From assembly GCF_016545825.1 (NCBI RefSeq), contig NC_052619.1, forward strand, positions 64,366,115-64,430,114: 64,000 nt of DNA, given 5' to 3'. Shown here one piece after another: positions 23,001 to 35,028 of the stretch. This DNA is from Eucalyptus grandis (Eukaryota; Streptophyta; Magnoliopsida; Myrtales; Myrtaceae). Every line of letters begins with the position of its first letter. Positions within the stretch are counted from its first letter, which is position 1. A program made the position numbers and the translations under genes. A model generated the notes under the pieces. The model searched no databases. It saw nothing but the letters and a program-made list of their open reading frames with translations, and was not told where the DNA came from.

Positions 23001-24570
23001 CGCTCAATATTAGGTGGGACTACATTCAAGTGCGCTGGTCATATTGCCAATTTATTTCTATGTAATTGTTGAGTATATGTGACATCAGAAGCTCCATCAA
23101 CTTTTTTGGTTTGTGAAAATTTGCCGCATTGTTTCTCTTTTTAATCATGCTTGCAGATCATCAGCTTTACCGCCCGATTCCAAACCTGGATAATTTTAGT
23201 TTTGGAACTGAGGAAAGTTGCATAGTTATCTAAAAAAGCCATAACCTTGGATTTCTATGCAAAGCCCCGTTGTCAGTGAGCTGTACATTTGAGTTTGCTT
23301 CTCTTTCTCCATAAGTTAGATTGAGCTCGCTGAACAATGATATGGTCTGATAGATGGCTAGTAATCTTTTCTTTTTTGACGTTGGCGAGCTGCTTTTTAT
23401 CTGCTTTGTTCGGAGTTGATCTTTGAGAGGACTTCTACAATGTTACCTACAACTTCATATTTCGTGAGGACTGTGAGACATAGCGCATCAAATATGTTTT
23501 TGTCAGGGTCTATGATAACTCGACAGATGGCATCTAGTTTAATTATTTTGAATGCTTTAGACGTGCACTCTAAAAGATCAACCTAGGAATCGTGGCAACA
23601 TCTTAGCCTTAATGGCCACCAAAAAGCTTTATTTAAAGCTTCTCACCATTTTTGTTGAACCTTCGTTTTTGCCTGAAATTATCATAGCGTGTTTATTTAT
23701 TGATTGGACACTGCTCTTGGAAATTGGGGCCCTCAAAAGGCAGGTGACCCCATTAAAATTTCTAAACAAGTGGGACTGGCGGCCCACCTCTTTTATGATT
23801 TAGTGTCCTGGCACGTGTCATCTTTGGGATATTGGTGAACCTGGAAAAGAGCACCATTGTAAAAAACTTGCTTCGTCTTCTTCCTGGAGCACTTGTTACT
23901 GTCATCGTTAGAAACATCACAACCCGTGTCCTTCGATGAACCGAACCCCAATTTCCGTAACGTTCTCAGTTTTTTCGATGCATATACACATTATCTGGAC
24001 CATCAGGAATACCTTATGCCCTAAGACGAATAATCTGGAAGTTGGTGGTTACCGGATGGTGAGTACGTTCCAATTGAAGTTGGGTTGATCGCAACATTCA
24101 ACTGGAGAGAAAAGTAGTATGGATATGAACAGTTTACTCGCATTAAGATAAATATCTGCATTTTATGTCCTCTCTCTCTCTCTCTGTTTTTCTATTTCTT
24201 TCTCTTTCCAATCATGTTAATTACAGTAAGATTTTTATTTCTTAATCAGTTCCAATTGACTGATGCCATTGGTGTCCTCAGACCAGATAGTGGGAATAAT
24301 GACAGGACAAGTAGAAGGATTTTAGTATTCAGCAGGAGTTTCTATTGGTTGAATGTTGGTACGGATAAACTGTCAACCCACTAATGACATTACAGATTCA
24401 TGGATTTGAAACTAAATGACTACCTGCATTATTCCGAATTAGTAGCCAAAAACACTGACAGGTCTCTAATTCTAGTGATGATTGGACCAGCTAAAACTGC
24501 ACTACAGATGAAATTTTAAACAATAGCCCGTTTTGATCGTGCTCCACAATCCCTTGCACTCTCTTACAAA
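22876..24570. other. Upstream region of GUB_WAK copy 2
   Basis: Noncoding copy of 16878-18560. It carries a CT microsatellite (22962-22998) and a second CT tract near 24172-24185. No gene is seen. Confidence 0.55.
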
Positions 24571-24579
24571 AGAGATTGC

Positions 24580-24588
24580 TATATATAG
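24580..24588 (+). promoter_or_regulatory. TATA box of GUB_WAK copy 2
   Basis: TATATATAG lies 78 bases before the ATG, at the same place as in copy 1. Confidence 0.7.
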
Positions 24589-24657
24589 AGTGCCTTAGCT
24601 CTGAGCTTTCCATGTTCTAAACACTTGTTTTTCACTCACTTCAGCTTCTGTTTGAGG

Positions 24658-25272
24658 ATGGAGCTTGTGATATTTCTCTTGCTCGTTTCAGTGGCCCAAG
24701 TGTCATCTCTTACTCCATGCCCTAAATGCGGCAGCATGGAGGTTCCATACCCACTTAGCACAGATGACAGCTGTGGGGACCCTAGGTACAAGGTGTACTG
24801 TAAGAACGGAGGCCTAGAGTTTCTGTCGGCTGGAGGAACTTACTATGAGGTCCTCAGCATTGACCCTAGTGCTGACAAGCTTATCATAAGTCCCCCCATG
24901 ATACAGAATAATACATGTTATTCTTCTGACCTTAGTGTAGGCGGCTTGAGTCTGGATGAGAACTTGCCATTTAACATATCCACTCACAACACTGTGATTC
25001 TGCTGAATTGCTCGAGCAACATCCTTCTTTCGCCATTGAATTGTTCTTCAAACAGCTTTTGTAGGACTTATGAGGACAATGCGGTGGAAGCAAGAGGGTG
25101 TAGAAACACCCTTTGCTGTCATTACTTGAAAGATTCGGCCATGACCTCTCATAGAATTAGGATTAGGGATGGAGGGTGCACTGCTTACACATCCGTGGTG
25201 AATATTGAGCCTAGCAATCCAGTCGGTTCATGGAATTATGGTATTGAGCTGCAATGGGTCCGCCCAAGTTGA
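24658..25272 (+). CDS. Secreted GUB_WAK (galacturonan-binding) domain protein, copy 2
   Basis: Intact tandem paralogue of the gene at 18649-19263, again 204 residues in one exon with the same signal peptide start (MELVIFLLLVSVAQVSS). All Cys positions of copy 1 are kept and no indels separate the two proteins. Differences cluster in loops, for example after LLNC (SSNILLSPLN against SDSLQLSPLN). Signal peptide, one GUB_WAK-type domain, no membrane anchor and no kinase are as in copy 1. Conservation of frame, Cys pattern and promoter suggests both copies are functional. An in-frame non-ATG codon 33 bases upstream should not be taken as the start. Confidence 0.88.
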   Translation: MELVIFLLLVSVAQVSSLTPCPKCGSMEVPYPLSTDDSCGDPRYKVYCKNGGLEFLSAGGTYYEVLSIDPSADKLIISPPMIQNNTCYSSDLSVGGLSLDENLPFNISTHNTVILLNCSSNILLSPLNCSSNSFCRTYEDNAVEARGCRNTLCCHYLKDSAMTSHRIRIRDGGCTAYTSVVNIEPSNPVGSWNYGIELQWVRPS

Positions 25273-25591
25273 GGTTTTCTGTCAAGGTGCAGACCAAACG
25301 CAGTACTGTGTAATTATTTAAAAGGAGGGGTTTAGAGTCTGTAGCTGTTGCTTCTTTGCCACGGTATCGTATCTCCTCCCATGCATGGTAAATTGTCAAT
25401 CGAATGATGGTTGCATGTTCTGTCATGTCTTGTTATTGGTCTGTGTTCCGTATCTTCTGTAACTGTCCATGCTCGGTTAGGTGCTGAGCATGACCTTGTA
25501 ATTGAATAAGTGAGTAATAATGTCTTCTTGGTCTCCTAGCATCAATCTCAATTTGGCTTTGTTTGCTGTTTGCCACCCATGCTTCATGGTC

Positions 25592-25634
<43 letters not shown>

Positions 25635-27400
25635 GCTTACTCAGTAGCTCGAGTGTGTAGAAATACAACTTTCTACCATCAAAGCCAATATGCGTGTGCG
25701 AAAGAAGAGATCTTTTAGATGGCAAATAAGGCTCAGAAATATGCAGTTACGGTGTCCCTTAGATAGTGTTCTGCTAATGATAGTTTTCTTTGGTCCTACC
25801 CAATATAAATAAACAACACCACTGGAATTTTCCAATAATTTTGATGAAGGAGATTTAGACAGAGAAACATAAAGAACTGACATGACAAGAACATATTAAG
25901 TTCCAATTTTACTAGTCACTTGTAAAGTTAAAACCGACATTGTCCTACAAGCAGTATTACAATTTGCATTGGACGGTGTTTCAAAAATTAAATTTACTAC
26001 CATAAAAATCTCAAACCGGTGCCCTCATGATGCATTTATTCTCAAATTAATTTTCATCTCACAAAAAATCATAAACTAGTGCCCCTTATCCAAATTTGCC
26101 ATCTCTTAACATTTTGTCAAATGTTCTATATGAATGTGCAAATACACGTGGGAGACGACTACAAGACAGATTAGACATGGAGAATGACAAATCAGATGTG
26201 GAGAATAATATACATTTAACAAGATATTGGATAAAATGCAAACAAAGGGTTTATTTGGATTATAAATACCTGTTTGAGATTTTTAGTGAGATGAAAATTG
26301 TCAAGAAATATGTGTCATAGAATATTGATTAGGGAATTTTTTTACAATATTGTCCTTAAAAACAACCGTTAACCTGCCTGACACTAACAGCATGATTTGA
26401 TGCCGGAATCATTCAATCTCATTCAAACTTCGTACCATATCAATTTTAATACGAAGACAAGCTACTATGTACTGTGTTCAACCAATATGGTTAAGGTTAA
26501 ATTTTAGGTGACACAGAAGAATCTTAGGCCCAAATATTCTTTTAGCTGGATTCTGTGTATTCGAAAGCAAAATGTGGCTCAAGCAACTTCCTTCTTACCG
26601 CCTCTTTCTTTCATTCTTTTCGGACTTTTCTTCCTAGTGGAAAGTCAACTATACGCCTGTATGTATAAGTTAAAGCGTATCAAAACGAATAGATCTATAA
26701 GTGATGCAGATCGCATTGATTCTGCTATTTTGAAGTCTCAACATAGGCTGTCAAGCTGAGTCAAAATAGACGTACTTTTGCCATCTTTACATAAATTCCA
26801 TAAAGTGAAAACAAGAAAGAGAAAAAACAAAGTGTAGGAACATCTCGGTACAGCTAAATCAAATGGGTGCCACATTATGAATAACAGTCAGTCACTATTC
26901 TAAAAACATACCTAACGGCAAATCGGCAATTTCAAGCGACAACCATATCAAAGAAAAGGTGAAAAATTGGTAAACGTTCTTAGCGCCACTTAAGTAAATA
27001 TGAAGTAACAAAAAAATCTGGATTGCTAGAAACCATAAAAGAGAAACAAAGGGGCAGAAAGACAGCAAACTAATGAAAGCGAGATTTTGTATTATAGCCA
27101 GAAAAACCCAATCAAAGGTCTTACTATTCAAGCTTCACTTCTTTACACACGAACTTGAGATGTTAGCAAGCAAACTATCACGACCATACTTAACAAATTC
27201 GCTGCGTCTTCTTAGTTAGTCAGTCCAACAGCTGAGCACAAACTGGAAATCAAACATGGACACTTGCAATCTCAGAAAACACCTGCTCCTCTATCTCAAC
27301 TCTCACACGTTGACAATAATCACCACCGAAACAGGAAAACCAGGCGCTGCTCACACTGCCAGGGAAAAAAATCATATGACTATTTACTATACCAGACAAT
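25273..27400. other. GUB_WAK copy 2 3' flank and PP2C 3' region
   Basis: Noncoding. It contains a long CT microsatellite at 25595-25633 and AT-rich sequence. The part from about 26061 to the PP2C stop has no counterpart in unit 1. The last few hundred bases before 27404 are probably the PP2C 3' UTR (minus strand). Small ORFs here have no recognisable similarity. Confidence 0.5.
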
Positions 27401-27403
27401 TTG

Positions 27404-29945
27404 CTATGAGGCCACCAAAGATCTGCTTGGCTTTTTTCCTTCCATGGCATCTTTCTTCTTCCGACAAATTGTGCAGAGGAATGGCCCTTCGCCTGACTTT
27501 GATGTGGGGGAGAAAAAGGATCCAGAATTTGCTGTCAAGTTGTCAGCAGGAGGCTGATCCACTTGACAGACTGCACATTTAAAAGTCCCGGGGCTTTGGT
27601 TTGAAGGAAAATCCTTACCTAGCCTGCAGTAAAAATTACAGAACATTTACAGAAAATTAAAACTACCCATCCTTGAACTTCCCCCAGCAAGGCAACAATC
27701 TAAATTCACCATACCTTTTATATTTCAGGACCTATTAAACCTCTATTTAGCATGAATATCTCGGCAATCTATGACTTTGAACAGAATAATGTAAGTAGTC
27801 AAAACAACATCCTTTCACTTCTCCTTCATGCTCATGTAGTGTAAACCGCCAATATGAGCAACATTATCTTTACATGACACGGCCACTAGCACAAATCATT
27901 AGAAAGCAGTCCAGTATAGTGTTTTGAAATAGCTATTGATGTTTCCTTCGAGATTTTGCCTATTAATTTGCCAATAAGTGATTCGATAGATGAAAAATTA
28001 ACCCTGATGACAAGACATTGATAAAGTACCTATCCTGTAACATGTTTGAAAGATTTCATTTAGTTTTGGTGCAAGGGTAGCTTCATGAGTTGACATACTT
28101 CCCATATTCATCCTCAAAACAGCATATTATCTCCGATGGGAAACTTCACTTTTGCAAGGAAAAATAAGTACATCAAATATATGTTAAAAGGATTACCTCT
28201 CCGCCAGCATTGCGGAACCCTCTTCAAACAACTCCTCCACAGCCCCGACAGCAGAAAGCTTACTGGTAGCTTTATTCACACTCTGGGACTTCTTCCCTGA
28301 CAAAAATGTACTGAGAAAACTTTGCTTCTTTTTTGGTGTTGGAGGTATTACAGGGATGTCGGATGGGATAATATCAACAACCAGGCAGGTTGTATCATCT
28401 TTCAGGCCTCTTGACCGAAGTGCCTCCTGAACAGTAGAACAAACATGATAACAAATGTGGAGAAAAGTCATAAAAATTCCACATATTTTAGAGATCGCAT
28501 AGGGAATTACCTTAACCACTAACTTTGCAGCTAGTTCTGCTGGTAAACCTCGACAAGACTTGGCAGCAACATCAGAAGATAAAGCATCCCAGATACCATC
28601 AGAAGCAATTATGAGTCTTCCCCCAGCATTTGAAATCTGTAACCAGGAATGTGGTTTTTCAACTTCATCATTCTTAAAACTTCAAAAAGAACAAGCCAAT
28701 TCGACCAGATCATCTCACCTTTACTTGCTTAACGTGTGGTATTGGCACAATAAATTCACCTACATCTGTGTCACCTATCGACCTTGAAAGGCATAATCCA
28801 CCAGGCCAACAACGGAGGGGCCAACCTGCGAACCATGATATAGCAGGTAAGGACAGGGATTCTCTTTTGTTTGGGTTTGATGGATCAAAACGCAAGCAAT
28901 CTTGTACCTCATTTCCACCGAACACATTCAGTCTTCCCACTTCACCTCCACTTGCAGTGACTCGTTCCCTCTCTTCCACATTCTCTTCAAGACGATGATC
29001 AACAGTCAAGAGAGAAACAACACCTCCCTGTGTGTCCAATATGCATCTAGAGTCTCCCACTGATGCAACAGTAATTGTCCACCCATCAATAACCACGAAT
29101 GTTACTGTCGTCCCAGAAGTTTCACCTGTCATGCAATGAGAGTATTAAGGTAAGAAGAAATGGATAGCATTTCAATAAAAAGGACAAGATGGTAGTAACA
29201 TGCCTCTCTGCTGAAATTCTATGTCAGTCTTGACAAAACCTGCGACAAGGGCCCGCGGAAGTGCTTGAAGCCAGTCATCTCGACTAACCCCTTGAGGGAT
29301 AGCACTTAAAACATTAGCCAATAGGTTCTCCTTTGCAAAGATGGCAGCCGAAATGCCATTATGTCCATCAAATATCTGCACCATGAAATAATACTAAATT
29401 GCTGCAGGTGCCGTGAAACAAAAAAATGCAGAATGGAGATATGCTATCCTTGAGAATATTACACAAAGATAAGGAATAAACAAAGAACAGAGAAAAGGAT
29501 AATTTCAGTCCTGGAAACTGTTTAACGTGACATGTACACTTCACTAAGCCGTATGAACAAACCAGAGTTTAGTTGCATAACTATTTGAAATTTTCAACTT
29601 AGGAGCTTCTTGCACTGTGCTATAGACAAGTTCCTTTTTTCTCTTGAAATAAGCATATAGAAGCTACTAAAGGAATATGAGAGGGTTGGCTGATACAGAT
29701 ACAATTCCTTTAACGAAAGATATCACGAAGAGTACCGCAAATACAGAAAATGAGGTTGATGGGTCCCCAGCAATCCTCTCACAGTCAGGTTTTGTCAAAA
29801 AGTAGTCCTCCCCTTTTTTCGCCAAAGCGGCCTGTCCATACTTCACGAGAGGCTTCTCAACTTTCCCACCCCGAAGCTCACGACCAATCAGAGTCGCAAG
29901 CGGGACAAGAGGAGGTTTCATCCTTGATACTTCAGCCTGACTCAT
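27404..29945 (-). CDS. PP2C-family protein phosphatase with C-terminal zinc ribbon, copy 2 (one-base frameshift)
   Basis: Mn/Mg-dependent Ser/Thr phosphatase of the plant type with a C-terminal Cys-rich module (like Arabidopsis At1g47380). Exons, read on the minus strand: 29736-29945, 29204-29375, 28908-29125, 28719-28825, 28511-28636, 28197-28426 and 27404-27623. Metal-site motifs present are KKGED, IFDGHNG, SVGDSRC, SDGIWD and KDDTTC. The C-terminus has CAVCQ and CTIC pairs then KKKDAMEGK. Two oddities: the second intron starts with GC (AGAG then GCATGT), and exon 28719-28825 is 107 nt instead of 108 because a run of five C became four just before LRCWPGG. Normal splicing then hits an early stop. 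Retaining the 82-nt intron 28826-28907 would restore the frame with 27 extra residues. With five C the protein would be 427 residues, the family length. A leader intron spans about 29979-30974. Confidence 0.85.
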
Positions 29946-30974
29946 GTTCTACAGTTTGGCATTTCGCAGAAACCAATCCTGAAACCTGAACATTCAGAAC
30001 AATTATTTCAATAAAGAGCACTCTGCACATCAGTCTCTCGACAAGCCGACTAATTACGATTATTGCCACAAATATATCAAGTCGCTTCCGTTAAGAAACA
30101 ACTAAATAGATGAAATTCCATCTCCCAAGGTCCAGACCATAGTCTAGTGTAAATAAATCAGAGTACATCCACATATTTGCAGAAGAAAAAACGGACACGA
30201 CTAACGGAGGAACGCCATTATACCTAAAGCGAAAAAATGCCAAAAGGTTTGCCACTTTAAGCTGCGATTAGCTTGGTTTTCAAGAGTCCCGACAGTCTAA
30301 ACACGCTTTCGCAAACATACACCGGTAAAGGACTAAATCAATGCACCGAGTCGACGAATACGACATTCATCTACCGATATCTTCAGCTCGGCGGGGCATT
30401 TGAGCACTTGTGATTCGACACCGACACGGATCAAGGCAAAACGAATGCACACACCATACCTAAAGCGCCTAGAAAGTAGCTCACTTTGAAAAACCCTAAC
30501 GCATCAGGAAAAGAACACTCGAACCAGAAACAGACCCAAGGGCCTAAAAAAGAAATAAACACAAAAATCACAGGCAAGACTCTCAATGCTCTTCAATCTT
30601 CACCATGCGAGACATTATGCTCGAGAGACATCGCCTGACGAAATGAATACCAAAAATGTGCTCCAATAGAGAGGCGAACGACACGGAATTTACTGAACGA
30701 AGCAACGCCGTCAAATCAAAACCTAACACCTCAATCGGACAATGCGAGACGAAAAAAGTTCGATCCGACCGCACCAACCCGCGCCGATCTCTCTCGACAC
30801 CGCCCCCAAACGACTCGACACCAATCTCTCCGGCCGAGCGACGAGTACCGGCGGCGACTGACAAAATTGCAGACTCTCAGCGAGTGACTCGAGAGACGAG
30901 AAGAAGAAGAACAACAAGAGAACTCCGGTACTCCTCTCTCCGGGCGGGGCCGGGGGCGGGGGGAGGGAACTCAC

Positions 30975-31300
30975 ATTGCGGAGCCAACGGCGTTCGTCAG
31001 TGGGCCGAGCCGCGAGATTCCGCCATGGGGAGGGCCCGGAATGTCGCCGCTCAGAGCTCCCTCCGCCCGCCCTGCGCATTCGCTCGTGCCGCCGCGGGGC
31101 CCATCGGCGGCGGAATCAGGGGAAGCAACCGTCGCAGTCGCAGTCGCAGTCGCAGTCGCAGTCGCAGTCGCAGTCGCCGGCGAGCGCCGCCGGAGGAGGA
31201 GGCGGAGGCGGAGGCGGAGGCGGAGGCGAAGGGGGAGAATGCCGGCGACGGCGAGAGCGAGGGAGGATTTCGCGGCGGAGGTGATTGGGGAGAGAAAAAT
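30975..31300 (-). other. PP2C leader exon and promoter-proximal GC-rich region
   Basis: On the minus strand a donor CAAT then GTGAGT lies at 30974-30973, and the matching acceptor TTTCAG is at 29980-29979, so a leader exon ends at 30975. The region is GC-rich and holds two short tandem repeats. Long ORFs on both strands here reflect repeat composition, not genes. Confidence 0.5.
31130..31228. repeat. GCAGTC and GGCGGA hexanucleotide repeats
   Basis: About eight GCAGTC units at 31130-31177 are followed by about six GGCGGA-type units at 31189-31228. They lie in or just upstream of the PP2C leader. Confidence 0.85.
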
Positions 31301-31554
31301 CTAGTGAGAGAGAGAGAAAGGGGGGGGAGCAGGACGGGGCGATTTCGTGCGGGGGATTTTGATAACGACGGTTCGCGTCGTGATCGTAGTTGTAACCAGC
31401 TCAAAGGGGGCGCAGGCGAAATTACTCCGCTGCCCTCGGTCGTCCGGGGTTTTTGCCCCCGCTTGCCACTGCTGTGCTGTGATCGAAAAAGGGCCGAGCA
31501 GCGACAATCTCGAACTCTTTTTTGGGAGCGGAAATAATGATGTGATTTGTGACG

Positions 31555-31850
31555 TGGTCCCTCCATCTTTAATTTATTTAATACAGATTCTTAAATTTTA
31601 ATCTAATGCTCTTCTTAAATTTTTTATTTTATTAATGTGGTCCCTTCAAACTATTTCCCTGAACTTAAATTAAAAATATTTTTATGTAATTTGGGGATTA
31701 GTTTGAATATGTACAAAAATTTAAAGATTACATAAAATAAATTAAAAATTCAATTATCATATTATATAAATTCAGAAGTCGTATTGAATAAATTAAAAAT
31801 TCATGAATTACATTATTATTGAATCAAAATTCATGAATTATTTAGGTCGT
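31555..31850. mobile_element. AT-rich inverted-repeat (MITE-like) element, second member
   Basis: It starts near GTGGTCCCTCCATCTTTAAT and ends near AAAATTCATGAATTATTTAGG, with repeated ATTAAAAATTCA words on the right and their complements on the left. It belongs with 12909-13160 and 49290-49640. It abuts the PP2C promoter. Boundaries are approximate. Confidence 0.45.
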
Positions 31851-34800
31851 TTTCCCTTTGAGAGTGTGTTAAATAAATTAAGATTTTAGATATTAATTAA
31901 TAAATCATTGAGTATTTATCTATAAAGGAAAAATGTTGGTTGATCAAGTAATAAGAACAGATTAAGCCGATTAGCTCTTGTACATCAGTAATTTTTTATA
32001 TTATGCTGCGAAATAGAATGAGCCATCAAAATAAAAAAAAATAAAATCCAAGAAAGCAGTGGAATTATTGCCCCTGAGAAGTTTCCGTATCCCTGTCTAG
32101 AATTGTCATTTTAGGGGCAGTTGACTTTTAATAAGCCTGAATTGTAAGCCACCAAAGGAAAATGGGATTTTCTTCTTATTTTTTAATTCCACGTATGTTA
32201 GACACGAAATTATTAAGTAGCAAGAAAGTGCCGAGACGGGGGGCTGGCAAAAAATCATTAGGTGGGTTTTAGACTAAACCAAAAACAAGCAAAAAAAAAA
32301 TTGATTAGGTGGGTTAGCATTAGGAATGCTCAGTTGTCAAACCTAGACTGATTAAAAGGCCACCTAAACATTTTTCAAATTATTTTAATTTTTTTGGTCG
32401 AATCATATTATCTTACTTTAAGGGGCAAATGGCACGGAATAAGTCAACCGGTGCCACCAGAATCATCAATATTTAGGTTTTGATTCTGATGTTAACTACA
32501 AATGGAATTCCAACTTGTTCGAAAATTCCAAAAAAAATAAAACGATACTTATAACATAAGCTTGAGGGAAAAAATTAAAACAAGCAAAAAAAAATGTATT
32601 TTTCTTTTCCTTTTTCCTTTGTCTTGAACATGCTTATAATAATTAATGATGCCTCCCGTTGCCGAAAGGAGGGGATTTTAAATTAAGCAAAAAAGAGTCA
32701 GGAAAAGCCGGCAGGTGGCGACAAAAACGAAACCAACCAACGAGCGTTTTAGCGACGGAGAATTCGGAGGAGGAAATGATAATGAAGGGGGCCCAAGTAA
32801 AAACCCAAAAGCAAATGTCGTCGGTTGAGTCGACATTAAGGACAATCCGAAATCCTCCCTTTCTTAGGTCCTGCCGCCTTCGAGGTCGATGATGCCCTTT
32901 CCCGTCGTGATCCTCACATTTCCACGCCGAAATCATGGCCGTGCCCTGTATCGTGATACGTATTGAAATGAAAACGTGTTAATTATATGTTGACTCGATC
33001 GGTAATATGAGAAGAACGGTCCATTCATTAAAACTTTTGTTAGAGATAGAAAATGAAAACGAAATAGTGGAAAGACTATCGTCGCTTATTGGCTGCTGAA
33101 GGCAAAATAGGTTGGGTTGTTACCCAAATGGCTGAAATAACGTTAGATCGACGAATGATCCATCCAGTAACATATTAATTAAAATTTTGAAAGATAATGT
33201 GATTATTTCTTGTGGAGAGTTTCAATGATTATGTATATAATGTATAGGCCTAATTCCAAAAAAGCATAAACTTTAGGTCAAATGACATTTCCAACTTAAA
33301 CCTTTTTTTTTTTTTATAATCTCATATAGATTCATCAACTTTCACTTCAATTCTAAATCTAGCCCTAGCTAGATTTAAAGCGCTCTTCATCGTCGTCTTT
33401 TTCAAGCCATGGCTTGAAGTATAATGATGAAACTACTTATAGTCTCATGCATTTTACCGACAAATCAAAAAAATGTTCAGTTTGAATCTCTTCAGCATAT
33501 ATCAAGAAATATCATGGACAAGATTCGCCAAGCTCAATACGAGAACCCTTATTTCGAAACCAGCCCAAGCCCTCCATTGAAAACTTCGAAGTCGGTGTCG
33601 AGTGGACATTAATCAATCGATCTAATTTAATTTATCCGGCTCTAGTGACGGATTTCGTTGGGAAGTACAATGAAGAAAACCCTAGTGCCGTGCCCCACCA
33701 AAATCCTCACAACAATCTACAAAATCTCAAAACTTTAGGCAAGGAAGGCGTGACTCAAGCGAAAGATAGTAATTCTTATTGAGACAAAAAAAAAAGACTC
33801 GGGCCAGAATTGTGGCTCAATATGAAGTCCGTGCTTTTTTGTTTTGTTTTGGAAATCAGTCCAAAATATATAAATATACATATGTACGTGTGATACATCG
33901 CCATTATGTACAGTGAAATGTAGTGAGTTTGGTGGGCAAAATGACCGATCCATCGATGATGAATCCTGGAAAAAGTGGTGCGGCCATTTTCGCATGGCCA
34001 GAGCGTGTCGCTCTCCCGCCATGAAAAGGACACTCCCATCCCATGTACATTTTCCTCTGCCTTTTCTCTACGCAAAATCCAAGGGGAAAAAGAAAGGCCA
34101 CTTTTGCGGATATATGTCTTATCCCCCGATGCCACAACCGCCCGACCGTCGGCTGACGTGGCCACGTGCCCGCCGGGCCCCACGCGGGGGATTTCTCCGA
34201 GTGGGAAAAAGATCACGTGGCCTGACGCGTCTCGCCATCGACGCCGCCGTGGACTTTTTTTTTTGCTAGAAATCCGAACGCAATGCGCATTTGTTTCGAA
34301 GCCCACGCGAGTCCCATGGATCGGAATCACGGATGAACCTTTTTTGGGCAGGCCAATCATGGCCGGACCGGATCGAAAATGATTTAACCTAAAAAACTAA
34401 TTTCCATATAATATAAGATTAATAAATCGTATTCAAGCCAATGTCACTAAACGCATACCCAACTCGATTCATATTTTTATGATTAAATTTAGAAAAAATT
34501 CATATCCAAATTGACGCGATAACACTGGGTAAGTGGCGTGAAATTAAATAATGGTGTAAGGTTCTTATAAGCTGCTCGAAATCCAGTCAACTTTTTTGTT
34601 GGTAATTAGCTCCTTGCGGGCATGATATGCTCTATAAAATTATGGTGCTTGAGGGAATAGAATGATTCCCTTTTGAATGCTTAGGACAAGAGACGAAAGA
34701 GAAACTCATTGATCGATTCTCCCACTCTGTTTTTTTTTTTTTTTTTTTTTTCCCTCCTCTGTTTTCATTTCTTTCAAAAGAAGAAAGCCAGCAAACCTGG

Positions 34801-34970
34801 TGAAGGAGGACAAAAACGTATGAACAAATCGGAATCGACGAGGTGACCACATAAACAAATCACCCTCCAGCGCCGAAGCATCGACGCTTTCTATATTAAC
34901 ACATCCTCTCTCTCTCTCCCTGTAATACATTTAGTACACAAAGAATCAAAGAAGAAGAAAAGAACCAAAA
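31850..34970. other. Intergenic region between PP2C promoter and kinesin 3' end
   Basis: No gene is supportable. The region is mostly AT-rich. A GC-rich island at about 33950-34270 carries ACGT-core motifs and an open but unrecognised minus-strand frame. A poly-T run lies at 34732-34750. The last few hundred bases before 35029 may be kinesin 3' UTR. Confidence 0.5.
34155..34219. promoter_or_regulatory. Cluster of ACGT-core (G-box-like) motifs
   Basis: TGACGTGGCCACGTGCC at about 34154-34170 and ATCACGTGG around 34214-34219 give two CACGTG boxes plus a TGACGTGG. Such sites bind plant bZIP and bHLH factors. No gene start is evident next to them, so function is open. Confidence 0.35.
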
Positions 34971-35028
34971 ACTCAGGTACACTTCGCTTCCCTATACCGC
35001 CCCCCTCCTGGTACGTACGTGCACATTT

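Larger units (their letters stand above)
22876..29738. repeat. Unit 2 of the GUB_WAK-PP2C tandem duplication
   Basis: Second direct unit. Its start joins the base after the PP2C first-exon donor of unit 1 (GTACCGCAAA, near 22870) to sequence matching the mtSSB 3' UTR (16878). The duplication therefore ran from the mtSSB 3' UTR to the edge of PP2C coding exon 1. Only unit 2 retains PP2C exon 1 and promoter. Confidence 0.88.

Noticed and set aside
30656..31537. 293-residue plus-strand ORF, Arg/Ser/Glu-rich
   Set aside because: It is antisense to the PP2C leader, and its composition comes from the hexanucleotide repeats. No domain is visible.
33776..34360. 194-residue minus-strand ORF
   Set aside because: No recognisable domain, high GC lowers stop frequency, and no splice or promoter context supports it.
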